Source of the DNA: Streptomyces thinghirensis | GTDB lineage: Bacteria > Actinomycetota > Actinomycetia > Streptomycetales > Streptomycetaceae | Assembly (NCBI GenBank): GCA_021502835.1 | Contig: JAKFGP010000016.1 | Location: 1-64,000 of the forward strand | DNA length: 64,000 bases | Reading direction: 5' to 3' | Shown here: positions 42,173-52,759 of the stretch, piece by piece | Numbering within the stretch: position 1 is the stretch's first letter | Layout of the letters: each line of letters opens with the position of its first letter | The notes under the pieces: model-generated | What the model saw: the letters and a program-made list of their open reading frames with translations, nothing else | What the model was told of the DNA's origin: nothing | Databases searched by the model: none | Program-made: the position numbers and the translations under genes

Positions 42173-42858
42173 ATGACCGAACAGACCGGACAGAACAGAC
42201 AGACCAGCCAGTCCCGGCGTACGTGGAAGCGGGCGGCGGGCACGGCCGCGGCCACCGCTGCGGCGCTCACCGCGACGGTCACGCCGGCACGTCGCCGCCC
42301 CGGCCGAAGCACCGCGCGCCGCCGCGACCTCGGCCGCGTCCTCGTCCGCCTCTGCGATCGCGGACGTCGACTACGACACCTGGCAGCGGGACTGCAAAGC
42401 CGTGATGGACCGGGCCCTGCCCTACCTGAAGGAGCGGATCGCCGACGCCGGCCCCGGCGAGAAGCAGGCGATCGTCCTCGACATCGACAACACCTCCCTG
42501 GAGACCGACTTCGGCTTCAGCTACCCGCAGCCCGCCAACCGGCCGGTCCTGGAGGCCGCCCAGTACGCCCAGGGAGCACGGCGTCGCCCTGTTCTTCGTG
42601 ACCGCCCGCCCGGGCATCATCGAGGCGCCCACCGAGTGGAACCTCGACCACGCCGGCTACAAGTCCTCCGGTCTCCACGTCCGCGGCTTCCTCGACCTGT
42701 TCCGGGACGTCGCCGAGTACAAGACCGAACAGCGCGCCGAGATCGAGTCGAAGGGCTACACGATCATCGCGAACATCGGCAACAGCGCCACCGACCTGTC
42801 GGGCGGCCACGCCGAGAAGACCTTCAAACTCCCGGACTACGACGGCCAGCTGTCCTGA
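42173..42858 (+). CDS. Secreted HAD acid phosphatase (class IIIB)
   Basis: About 227 residues. N-terminal export signal with twin Arg (SRRTWKRAAGTAAATAAALT), then the HAD motifs: motif I QAIVLDIDNTSLE, motif II LFFVTARPG, and a distal acidic GNSATDLSGGHAEKT. Releases phosphate from organic esters outside the cell. ATG 42173 with GAGAGGA ahead. Indels near 42295 and 42573. It lies between NACHT-2 and NACHT-3 in the same direction. Export makes direct partnership with cytoplasmic NLR-like proteins doubtful. Confidence 0.85.
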
Positions 42859-42865
42859 CGCTCGA

Positions 42866-42894
42866 TAGGCTCCCCCGTCGATCAACCACGGGGG
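42866..42894 (+). promoter_or_regulatory. -10 and 5' hairpin of NACHT-3
   Basis: TAGGCT (42866-42871) is followed at once by CCCCCGT (42872-42878), which pairs with ACGGGGG (42888-42894). The right arm runs into the GGGGGTGG ribosome site (42890-42897) of ATG 42901. If transcription starts just after the -10, most of the stem would lie within or next to the 5' end, and it could hide the ribosome site. Confidence 0.45.
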
Positions 42895-42900
42895 TGGCGC

Positions 42901-45900
42901 ATGGAACCGGCGGTACTCGGCGGGAAGTTGGCGTCCAGCCTGGTCGCCCCGCTGGTGAAGAAGCTCTTCGCGACGGGCGGCCCCGGCGCCGGACTGGTCG
43001 ACAGGCCGGTCCGGCTGACCCACCTCGTGGCGTTCCGGGGCGAGCAGCGCACGCTCGGCGAGAAGGAGGTGCGCAGGCTCGCGGGGCGGCTGGTCGGGGC
43101 GTCACTGGACTCCCCCGGCGAGCCGCCCTTCCCGCCGGACGAGACGGAGGCCGTCACCGACGCCCTGACGGCACGTCTGCTGGCCCTCGGCGACCTGGAC
43201 ATGGACGACGTCCAGGCCGTCCGGCTGGGCCACCAGGAGCTGGCCAAGCAATTGCAGTACCGGTCGCCCTCGGCCACCGGTGGTCTGTCCGCCGACGCCT
43301 GCTACTTCTCGAGCTCGGTGACGGAGTGGGCCTGCCTGCACATCCTGGAGTTCTTCACCCGGCGCTCCACCTTCGTCGCACGGACCCTGGTGGAGAAGTC
43401 CCGGTGGCACGCGGAGCTGATCGCCAAGGTCGACGTACCGATCGCCCGCACCCCGCGCCCCGACGCCCGCGACACCGCCTTCGAACGCCGCTATCTGCCC
43501 TACGCCGCCGAGCAGCACAATCGCATCACCATCTACGGCATCGACCTGCGCGACTCCCCGGACCGGTGGCCCCTGGAGGTCGCCTACCTGGGCCTGGAGG
43601 CGACCGGCGACGGGGAGCGCGCCGCCCTCCCGGGGAGCACGCGGAAACGGAACGCACCCGTCCGCCTGCCTGCCGAGGACGCCCTGCTCACCCACGACCG
43701 CGTACTGCTGCGCGGTGAGCGCCGGCTCCGGCAAGACGACCCTGGTGCAGTGGCTGGCGGTCACCGCCGCGCGGAGCGGGGGACCGGATCCCGTACGTCC
43801 TGCCGCTGCGCACCTGATCCGTGCGGGCACGCTTCCCGCCCCGGCGGCCTTCCCTCACCGCCGTGGGCTGCCCGCTCACCCCACCGGACGGCTGGGCGGA
43901 GCGTGTGCTGAGCGCCGGCCGGGGCCTGGTCCTCGTCGACGGCCTGGACGAGATCCCCGCCGCCGACCGGCACCGCACCCGCGACTGGCTCCTCGCCCTC
44001 ATCCGCGCCTTCCCCGGCAACCGCTGGCTGCTCACCTCCCGCCCCACCGCCGTACGCCCCGACTGGCTGACCGCCGAGGGCTTACGGGAACTGGCGCTCC
44101 ACCCCGATGCGCCAGTCCGACGTGGCGACCTTCGTGCAGCGCTGGCACGCGGCGGCCGACGCCCCCGAGTACGAGGGAAACTGCTGGACGCCCTGCGCAC
44201 CAAGCGCGACCTGGCCCGCCTCGCCACCAACCCGCTGATGTGCGGCCTGATCTGCGCCCTGCACCGGGAACGACGGGGCTACCTCCCCACGGGACGCAAG
44301 GATCTGTACGACGCCGCCCTCACGATGCTGCTCGCCCGCCGGGACCGGGAGCGGGGCATGGAGGCGGTCGAGCTGAGCGAGGAGGCGCAGCTGGAACTGC
44401 TCCAGCGGCTGGCGTACGCGCTGGTGCTGAGCGGGCGTACGGAGATGGAGGTCGAAACGGCCGAGGGCATCGTGCAGCGCGCTGCCGTCGGTCGCCTCGG
44501 CGGCTGGGCAGGGTGACGCGGCGACGGTCCTGCACGCCCTGCTGCTGCGCAGCGAGCTGCTCGCCGGCCCGGGAAGGGACCCTGGACTTCGTCCACCGCA
44601 CCTTCCAGGACTACCTGGGCGCGCGGTACGCGGTCGAGGAGGGCCACCTCGACGTCATCGCGGGCCGTGCGGACGACACCCAGTGGGAGGACGTGATCCG
44701 CATGGCGGTGGCGCACGCCCGGCCCGGGGGCGTGCGGTGCTGCTGCGCCGGCTGCTGGCGGAGGACACTCCGCGTCTGACGCTGCTGGCACTGGCGTGCC
44801 TGGAGCACGCGACCGCGTTGGATCCGGGTGCGGACGGAGGTGGAGGCGCGGGCGGGGGCGCTGATCCCGCCGGCGTCGAAGGAGGACGCGAAGGCTCTGG
44901 CGGAGGCGGGGCCGCTGGTGCTGGAGCTTCTGCCGGGGCCGGAGGGGCTGACGGACGCGGAGGCACACGGGGTCACGGTGACGGCCTCGCTGCTGGCGGG
45001 GCAGGAACCGGTCGGGGCACTCGCGGTGCTGCGCCGGTTCCGGGACCACGCGGATCTCGATGTGCGACGGCAGCTGGTCGGGACCTGGGACCGGTTCGAC
45101 GCGCACGAGTACGCCGTCGAAGTCCTGGATCACCTGGAGCGGACGGGGCTGTTCCTGACGTGCGCGACCGCGGCCCAGCGGGAGGCGGTCGCCGTCATGG
45201 GACCGTGGGCCTGCCTCGGGTTCCGCGGATCACACCGGTCGAGCGAGATGCTCGGCTGCGTGGCGGACCCGGGGGCTGTCGAGCAACTGCACATCGTCGC
45301 CAACCCCGAGGTGACCGAGCTGGGTGAGCTGTCGGCCTTCGACTCCCTGCGGCTCCTGCTGATCCACTGCCCGTCGGCCCGGGGCCTGGGGCAGCTGGCG
45401 GGGTTGTCGCTCACCGATCTCCTGATCATGGAGGCCGCCGACCTCACCGGACTGCCGGACCTGACCACGCTCCGCCAGCTGTCCGTGGACCAACGGCTGC
45501 CCGGCACGCGGCTGACCGACTCGCTTCCCACGGGGCGCCCCTGGCGTACCTCTACCTCGGTGACGACGCGATCGCCGGTACCGGGCTTCGGGGCCTCTCC
45601 CACTGGGAGACCCTGGGGGCCGTGTACCTGGCCCCGACCACGCCGCTCACGGCTGAGGACTGGGCAGAGGTCCGGCGTCTGCCGCAGCTCGCCCTCCTGT
45701 ACCTGAACGGTTGCCTCTTCCCGGACAACCTCGGACCGATGCCCCCTCTCCCCGGCGTCGTCGACCTCAATCTCATGGACCTGGAGGGCGACGGGGACAT
45801 CGCGGTCCCTCCACCCCTCCTCCCAGATCTGCGCACCGTCACTTTCAGCGCCGCCCACGGTGCCGTCTTGGACACCGACCGGCTCGCCGCCCTCTTTCCC

Positions 45901-45925
45901 CGACGCGGAGGTCCTCCTGGACTGA
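42901..45925 (+). CDS. NACHT STAND NTPase 3 with long LRR-like end
   Basis: About 1,008 residues, the longest of the three. N-terminus VLGGKLASSLVAPLVKKLF and GLVDRPVRLTHLVAF closely match NACHT-1. Core: WPLEVAYLGLEATGDGERA, Walker A AGSGKTTLVQWLAVTAA (split by an extra base near 43718), Walker B GLVLVDGLDEIPA, LLTSRPTAVRPDWL, DLARLATNPLMCGLICALHR and DFVHRTFQDYLGARYA. The C-terminus has at least six leucine-rich-like units (AVEQLHIVANPEVTELGELS; LRLLLIHCPSARGLGQLAG; LTDLLIMEAADLTGLPDLT; QLALLYLNGCLFPDNLGPM). It contains a TTA Leu codon at 44082-44084. Indels near 43718, 43845, 44110, 44490, 44565, 44730, 44830 and 45535. Confidence 0.85.
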
Positions 45926-45948
45926 CGCCGCCGAGGCGGCAAGAAGGA

Positions 45949-45984
45949 GGGGCCGCCCCGGGACCGAAGTCCCGAAGCAGCCCC
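45949..45984. terminator. Bidirectional terminator, NACHT-3/clpC
   Basis: A 16-bp stem (GGGGCCGCCCCGGGAC with GTCCCGAAGCAGCCCC, including G-U pairs) closes on the tetraloop CGAA. It lies between the NACHT-3 stop and the converging clpC stop; on the minus strand it is followed by TCCTTCTT. Confidence 0.85.
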
Positions 45985-46015
45985 TTCCCGGCTCACCCCG
46001 GAGGGCTACGCCTCC

Positions 46016-48533
<2,518 letters not shown>

Positions 48534-48738
48534 CGTTAATCGCTCCTCAGAGCGGTCAGGCAATAAGGGGAACTTCCCCTCCCTGTCCCTTCCGCAGCTT
48601 AGTCCCGCAAGCGGGGACCGCTCATTCCAACTGCCGACACCGTCGATGGCCTCCTGACCCCTGACGCCGACATCTGCCACAACCCGATGGTGCGAGACGA
48701 TGTTCCCGCAGGCCAGGCACTTACCCCACTCGCCAGTA

Positions 48739-48752
48739 CGCCGATGGCGAAC
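48739..48752 (-). promoter_or_regulatory. Candidate ClgR box upstream of clpC
   Basis: GTTCGC-CATCG-GCG on the minus strand, about 206-219 bases ahead of the clpC start. It fits the GTTCGC-N5-GCG form I recall for ClgR, which activates clpP and clpC genes in Streptomyces. The remaining spacer 48534-48953 shows no other signal I can support. Confidence 0.45.
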
Positions 48753-48953
48753 GTGAGACGGCCCAATCTGCGTGTCGCCCCCTCCCACTAGGGATGTCTT
48801 ACCCGCTGGGACTGACACTCCATGCCGCGCGCCCCGGTTCCCTCCGCTACGGGCGAACAACCTTGCGCCTCCCCGCACCCCCGCACGCCCCCTCTTCCGG
48901 AACTCAGCGCATTCGCCTCACAACCCAGCGTAACCTGAGCGCTCTTTCGGCTG

Positions 48954-49748
48954 TTGCACTTGGCATGGTCGGCGCCCCGCCCCCGGTTCCTCCGGTCCCC
49001 CGGCCCGGACGACAGCCTCTGCCCACCCCTCCGCCCCGACGGCACCCGCTGCCCCCTTGGTGCCGTTCCCCCGCCGGCCGCTCGACGCGGGTGGCACGTG
49101 GGAGCGGGTGCGGTGGTGGTACGAAGCGTGCTCGGCTGGCCGACGGCACCCGGGGCCCCGGTACGGCTCCGCGTGGGCGTCCGCTTCGACGTACTGGACG
49201 TCCCGGCCGAGGCCGGCCACGCGGCACTGGAGCGGCTCGGGCTGCTCCGGCGACCCGGCGGTCCGGCCCCGCGGTGGCCCGGCTTTCCGGTGGCCGTCCG
49301 GGGCGAGCGGATGCTGCTGCTCGTTGCGGCGGGCGGCGCGGAGGAGATGCCCGGGCTGCTGGAGTGGCTGGAGTGGGGCTCGCTGCCGCTCGACCTGACG
49401 GCGGTCGGCGCGGGCGGCCTCATGGAGGCGCCCCTGGCCCCCGAGCCGGGTTCGACCGGCCTGCCGCCGCGTCCCCCGGGTCGCGACGGCCTGCAGGGCG
49501 CCGCCGTCTGGCTGCGCGCCCCGGAGCCGGGGTGCGAGGTCGAGGCCTCGCTGCCGACACTGTCGGCCATGGGGAGTGCGGGAACCGCCCCCGATCTCGC
49601 GCGACTGGTCCAGACGCTGGCGACTCAGTGCCACCGGGTCCGACTCTCCCTGCCCTCGCCGTCCTCCCCGTCCCTCCCGGTCTCCCCCGTTCCAGCGGGT
49701 GACGCTCTGAGGGCGTTCGGGGCGGAGTCCGTGGCGCGGGTCGGGTGA
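48954..49748 (+). CDS. Primase-polymerase-like domain protein
   Basis: About 260 residues. The conserved part (RVGVRFDVLDVPAEAGHAAL; LLVAAGGAEEMPGLLEWLEW; PLDLTAVGAGGLMEAP) resembles the bifunctional primase/polymerase N-terminal domain of actinobacterial proteins, but only the DVLD region and the GAGG segment are clear, so activity is uncertain. The N-terminal 60 residues are Pro/Arg-rich. The start is unclear (TTG 48954 is in frame; an earlier start with a frame shift is possible). It converges on lsr2; the stops of the two genes almost touch. Confidence 0.55.
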   Translation: MHLAWSAPRPRFLRSPGPDDSLCPPLRPDGTRCPLGAVPPPAARRGWHVGAGAVVVRSVLGWPTAPGAPVRLRVGVRFDVLDVPAEAGHAALERLGLLRRPGGPAPRWPGFPVAVRGERMLLLVAAGGAEEMPGLLEWLEWGSLPLDLTAVGAGGLMEAPLAPEPGSTGLPPRPPGRDGLQGAAVWLRAPEPGCEVEASLPTLSAMGSAGTAPDLARLVQTLATQCHRVRLSLPSPSSPSLPVSPVPAGDALRAFGAESVARVG

Positions 49749-50088
49749 TCAGCCGTTGGCCTTCTCGTACGCCTCGCGAATCATCGCGGGAACACGGCCG
49801 CGGTCGTTGACCTCGTAGCCGTTCTCCTTCGCCCACGCGCGGATCGCCGCCGGTGTCCTGGCTGCCGCCGGAAGAGGCGCTGGCGCCTTTGCCGCGTCCG
49901 CCCGAAGCACGGCCCCCGGTACGACGACCGCCCTTCAGGTAGGGATCGAGCAGCCCACGGAGCTTGTCCGCATTGGCGGTGGTGAGATCGATCTCGTACG
50001 TCTTGCCGTCCAGCGCGAACGTCACGGTCTCGTCTGCCTCGCCACCGTCGAGGTCATCGACAAGAAGGACCTGAACCTTCTGTGCCAC
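49749..50088 (-). CDS. lsr2: Nucleoid-associated protein Lsr2
   Basis: About 112 residues. N-terminal dimerisation domain MAQKVQVLLVDDLDGGEADE and VTFALDGKTYEIDLTTANAD; Gly/Arg/Ser-rich linker; C-terminal DNA-binding domain IRAWAKENGYEVNDRGRVP with the AT-hook-like RGR, ending AYEKANG. Binds AT-rich and foreign DNA and silences it. GTG 50088 has AAAGGA before it. One indel near 49858. Paralogues are common in Streptomyces, so this is lsr2 or lsr2-like; its place next to clpC favours the main copy. Confidence 0.92.
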
Positions 50089-50160
50089 CGGATTTCCTTT
50101 CATCGATAACTGAGGGCCGGAGATCCGCCGGCGTCCGCCGTATCGCCGACCCTTGTTATA

Positions 50161-50176
50161 TGCAGTACTGCAGTAC
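50161..50176. promoter_or_regulatory. Tandem palindromic TGCAGTAC repeat
   Basis: TGCAGTAC occurs twice in direct succession. Both TGCAGTACTGCA and GTACTGCAGTAC are perfect 12-bp palindromes. It lies 73 bases upstream of the lsr2 start in an AT-richer stretch, in the 265-bp spacer that otherwise holds no gene. A plausible operator for lsr2. Confidence 0.4.
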
Positions 50177-50353
50177 GTCGGAAAGCAAACCGCTTTTGCC
50201 GGAAAAACACAAACCCTCGACGGAGACCGGTAGCTCGCCTCCGAGCCGAAAAGGTGCGCGTTTCGGACATAGGGAACCCGCGAACGGTCCGCCGGTGGAA
50301 TAAACCTGGCGAAGGGCTGCGAAGAGCTCCGGATGGCCGCCGTTGCCCGACGA

Positions 50354-50863
50354 TCACAGATGCAGAAGCATCCGGCTGTTGCCCAAGGTGTTCGGTTTCA
50401 CTCGTTCGGGACCCAGGAACTCCGCTACGCCCTCGTCATAGGAACGCAGCAGCTCCGCGTAGACATCGGTGTCGACGGGTGTCTCCCCGATCTCCACGAA
50501 GCCGTGCTTGCCGAAGAAGTCCACTTCGAAGGTCAGGCGGAATACGCGGCGAACACCGAGCCAGCGTGCCGTCTCCACCAACTTCTCCAGCAGCCGGTGA
50601 CCGACGCCGTAGCCCTTCAGGCCCGGCTTCACCGCGAGAGTGCGCACTTCCGCGAGGTCTTCCCACATCACGTGCAGGGCGCCGCAGCCGACCACCTCGG
50701 CGTTGTCGTCCCGTTCCGCGACCCAGAACTCCTGGATGCTCTCGTAAAGCGTCACCATCGCTTTGTCGAGCAGGATGCGGTCACGGACGTACGTGTCGAG
50801 GAGCCGGCGTACGTCGGGGACATCGCTGGTGCGGGCCCGCCGGACGGTGATGGCTTTTGACAT
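50354..50863 (-). CDS. argA: Amino-acid N-acetyltransferase (ArgA-like)
   Basis: 169 residues, intact frame. GNAT fold: VRRARTSDVPDVRRLLDTYV at the start, the acetyl-CoA loop LAVKPGLKGYGVGHRLLEKL, and FEVDFFGKHGFVEIGETPVD. This single-domain form is the N-acetylglutamate synthase used for arginine synthesis in Streptomyces and Mycobacterium (family knowledge). ATG 50863. It lies ten bases after the stop of the BlaI-type regulator and probably shares its transcript. Confidence 0.85.
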   Translation of the reverse strand: MSKAITVRRARTSDVPDVRRLLDTYVRDRILLDKAMVTLYESIQEFWVAERDDNAEVVGCGALHVMWEDLAEVRTLAVKPGLKGYGVGHRLLEKLVETARWLGVRRVFRLTFEVDFFGKHGFVEIGETPVDTDVYAELLRSYDEGVAEFLGPERVKPNTLGNSRMLLHL

Positions 50864-50872
50864 GTGGGGACG

Positions 50873-51282
50873 CTATCGCTCGCCCGCGTCCGGTACCGAG
50901 CCGGGGTTGGGCGCGGGGTTTCCGGTCCCTGCACGATGCGGATGGCGTCTCTGAGCGCCTCGCGCTGTTCCTCGCTCATCATGCCGAAGAAGGCGATGAG
51001 GGCGGCGGTGGGGTTGTCGCTCTGGGACCATGCGTCGTTCATCAGCGCGGCGGCGTAGGCGGCACGGGTGGAGACCGCCTCATATCGATAGGCCCGGCCT
51101 TCCGCCTCGCGGCGCACCCAGCCCTTCTGATGGAGATTGTCCAAAACGGTCATCACCGTGGTGTACGCGATGGACCGTTCCTGTTGCAGATCTTCCAGGA
51201 CTTCCCGAACGGTCACGGGGCGGTTCCACTTCCACACCCTCGTCATGACCGCGTCTTCGAGTTCTCCCAATGGGCGAGGCAC
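50873..51282 (-). CDS. BlaI/MecI/CopY-family regulator
   Basis: About 136 residues. Winged helix with the family signature LGELEDAVMTRVWKWNRPVT, AYTTVMTVLDNLHQKGWVRR and AEGRAYRYEAVSTRAAYAA. Usual partners (a BlaR1/M56 sensor peptidase) are not adjacent. GTG 51282. Extension to TAG 50873 with the ending GSVPDAGER requires one indel near 50925 in a G run. Confidence 0.83.
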
Positions 51283-51425
51283 GCTCTGAACGATAGTGGG
51301 AGATCTGGGCGATGGCGTGCCGGACGTGCGGTTTTGCGAGCAAATGAGCACAAAAAGGGCGCACGGCTCCTCGCGGTGGGTGCGGGAGTCGTACGCGAGT
51401 GCGGTGGCGGGCGTCCGGGGCTCGG

Positions 51426-51605
51426 TCAGGCCTCGGGGTGGGCGGGCGTCTGGCGGGCGCCCTCCGCTCGCGCGAGGGCGGCGTCGACGGCCGCGTCCTC
51501 CTTGGCCTTGTTGGCGCCGCCCTGGGTCTTCACGATCACCCTGATCACGCCGATGAAGAACACGGCCATGACGGCCGGGGGCAGGAGCGCGGAGACGTAG
51601 TCCAT
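51426..51605 (-). CDS. Small single-TM protein
   Basis: 59 residues: MDYVSALLPPAVMAVFFIGV opens a TM segment (to about residue 25, VIRVIVKTQGG), followed by an acidic/Ala-rich cytoplasmic tail (KAKEDAAVDAALARAEGARQ). I do not recognise it beyond its resemblance to small conserved Streptomyces membrane proteins. ATG 51605. Same strand as the neighbouring larger gene. Confidence 0.65.
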   Translation of the reverse strand: MDYVSALLPPAVMAVFFIGVIRVIVKTQGGANKAKEDAAVDAALARAEGARQTPAHPEA

Positions 51606-51628
51606 GGATCCAGGGTAGCCAGGCCGTG

Positions 51629-52235
51629 TCACCCGGCCGCGAGGTGGTGCCGGGAGCCGGGGGCGGGCGGGGGCCGGCCTGCGGCGCGGGAAGACCTCGC
51701 CCGGGGTGGGGACGGGGCGCTTCGGGGTGGCCGGGGCGGGGTGGGGGGCCGGTTTCTGGGTGGGCTTCTGTGCGGGTTTCTTGTCGGGCTGCTGGCCGCC
51801 GGGGAGAGCGTGGAGGCGGGTACGGGCGGCCGGGAGGACGACAGTGGCCGCGCGGGTCGCCGTGGCCGCCCTCGGCCCGCAGCGAGCCAGGAGAGCGGCC
51901 GCGGCGGGGTTGCCGCGCAGGGCTCCGAGGGCGGCGAGGTCGTCCGCGTCCGGGCGGTGACCGGCGCCCAGCGCCTCGTCCAGGAGCGCGAGGTAACCGG
52001 TGGCGGTGCCGGGGAGCGCGGCGCGGTACCGGGCGAGGTCGGCCACCAGGAAGGCGCGCAGCCTGGCGCTCTCCCGCATCGTCTCGTCGAGCGACTCTGC
52101 GAGGCGGAGACAGTCCTGGGCCTCCTCCGCCGAGACGGGGCTGGGGTTCAGGGCGAGGGCGAGGGCGCGCCGGAGCACACGCAGCTCCTGAGCACCGAAC
52201 GCCATGCCGCCGCGGGATCCGTAGGGCGTGGGCAT
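51629..52235 (-). CDS. Hypothetical helical protein, Pro/Lys-rich tail
   Basis: About 202 residues. The N-terminal half is helical (GAQELRVLRRALALALNPSP; SAEEAQDCLRLAESLDETMR; LRAFLVADLARYRAALPGT); the C-terminal half is disordered-looking (PDKKPAQKPTQKPAPHPAPA). No known family. Start ATG 52235, alternatively ATG 52205 (MAFGAQEL). The likely stop is TGA at 51629 after one indel; without it the frame runs into the small-TM gene. Upstream lies the repeat-filled spacer. Confidence 0.6.
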
Positions 52236-52369
52236 GCGGCGACGATACGCGCTAATCAGACAAACTCGGCATAGGGGGCGGGTGTGGCGTGGGCGGCCAC
52301 TCGTATGCGAGTGCCTGCGGCGGCCTGTGCGGGGTTCGGTGGGGGTGCGCGTAGCGCGGTTTGTTCGTT

Positions 52370-52505
52370 GTGGGTCGGGGCCGCGCCGGGGGTGTCCGTC
52401 CTCGGAACGGCGCGGAATCGGTTGGCCACGGAAGTGCCGTCCGTTGACGCGCCAACCGCTGCGGGCGGACACCCCCCGACACGTCCCCTTCTCGCCGTAC
52501 GCGGC
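52370..52505. repeat. Dispersed 136-bp repeat, copy B
   Basis: Direct-orientation copy of 18395-18530. Outer arms GGGGGTGTCCG (52388-52398) and CGGACACCCCC (52466-52476) pair perfectly over 11 bp, with an inner GGTTGGC/GCCAACC stem that is perfect here. Similarity weakens but continues a further 30-40 bases upstream in both copies. It lies in the 524-bp spacer (52236-52759) between the hypothetical gene and coaX. Confidence 0.75.
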
Positions 52506-52690
52506 TTCCCGCACAGCCGCGGGCAGTCGTGCCTCCCCCAGTGCCTGAACGGCCTGGGAGGTACCCCCAGGGGCGGCACGGGTGGGCGGTGGGGGCACCT
52601 CCCGCTCATGGGGGTCCCCCGCGCGAGCGAAGCCGAGCGTGGGGGAGAAGCCGAGAGTGGGGAGGCACCCCGTAGCGCCGGGCCGCGACA
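52506..52690. repeat. Short inverted and direct repeats before coaX
   Basis: Contains CCTCCCCCAG ... CTGGGAGGT, GGGGGCACCTCCC, GGGGGTCCCCC, and two direct copies of AAGCCGAGCGTGGGGGAG (the second reads GAGAGTGGGGAG), then GGGGAGGCACCCC. This motif set resembles one I associate with Streptomyces intergenic regions in general. No gene is seen. The tail to 52759 is Pro-coding-like but without support. Confidence 0.5.
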
Positions 52691-52759
52691 CCCACCCCCG
52701 GCCCGCACCCACACCGGGTGCCCCCACCAACGCAGGGCACCCGGCACCCACCCCGGCGG

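Noticed and set aside
42173..42858. HAD phosphatase as the effector of the NACHT proteins
   Set aside because: It carries an export signal and has complete secreted acid phosphatase motifs, so it should act outside the cell.
36886..45925. NACHT genes as decayed pseudogenes
   Set aside because: All three keep motifs in order and at full length, and housekeeping genes nearby show the same indel pattern.
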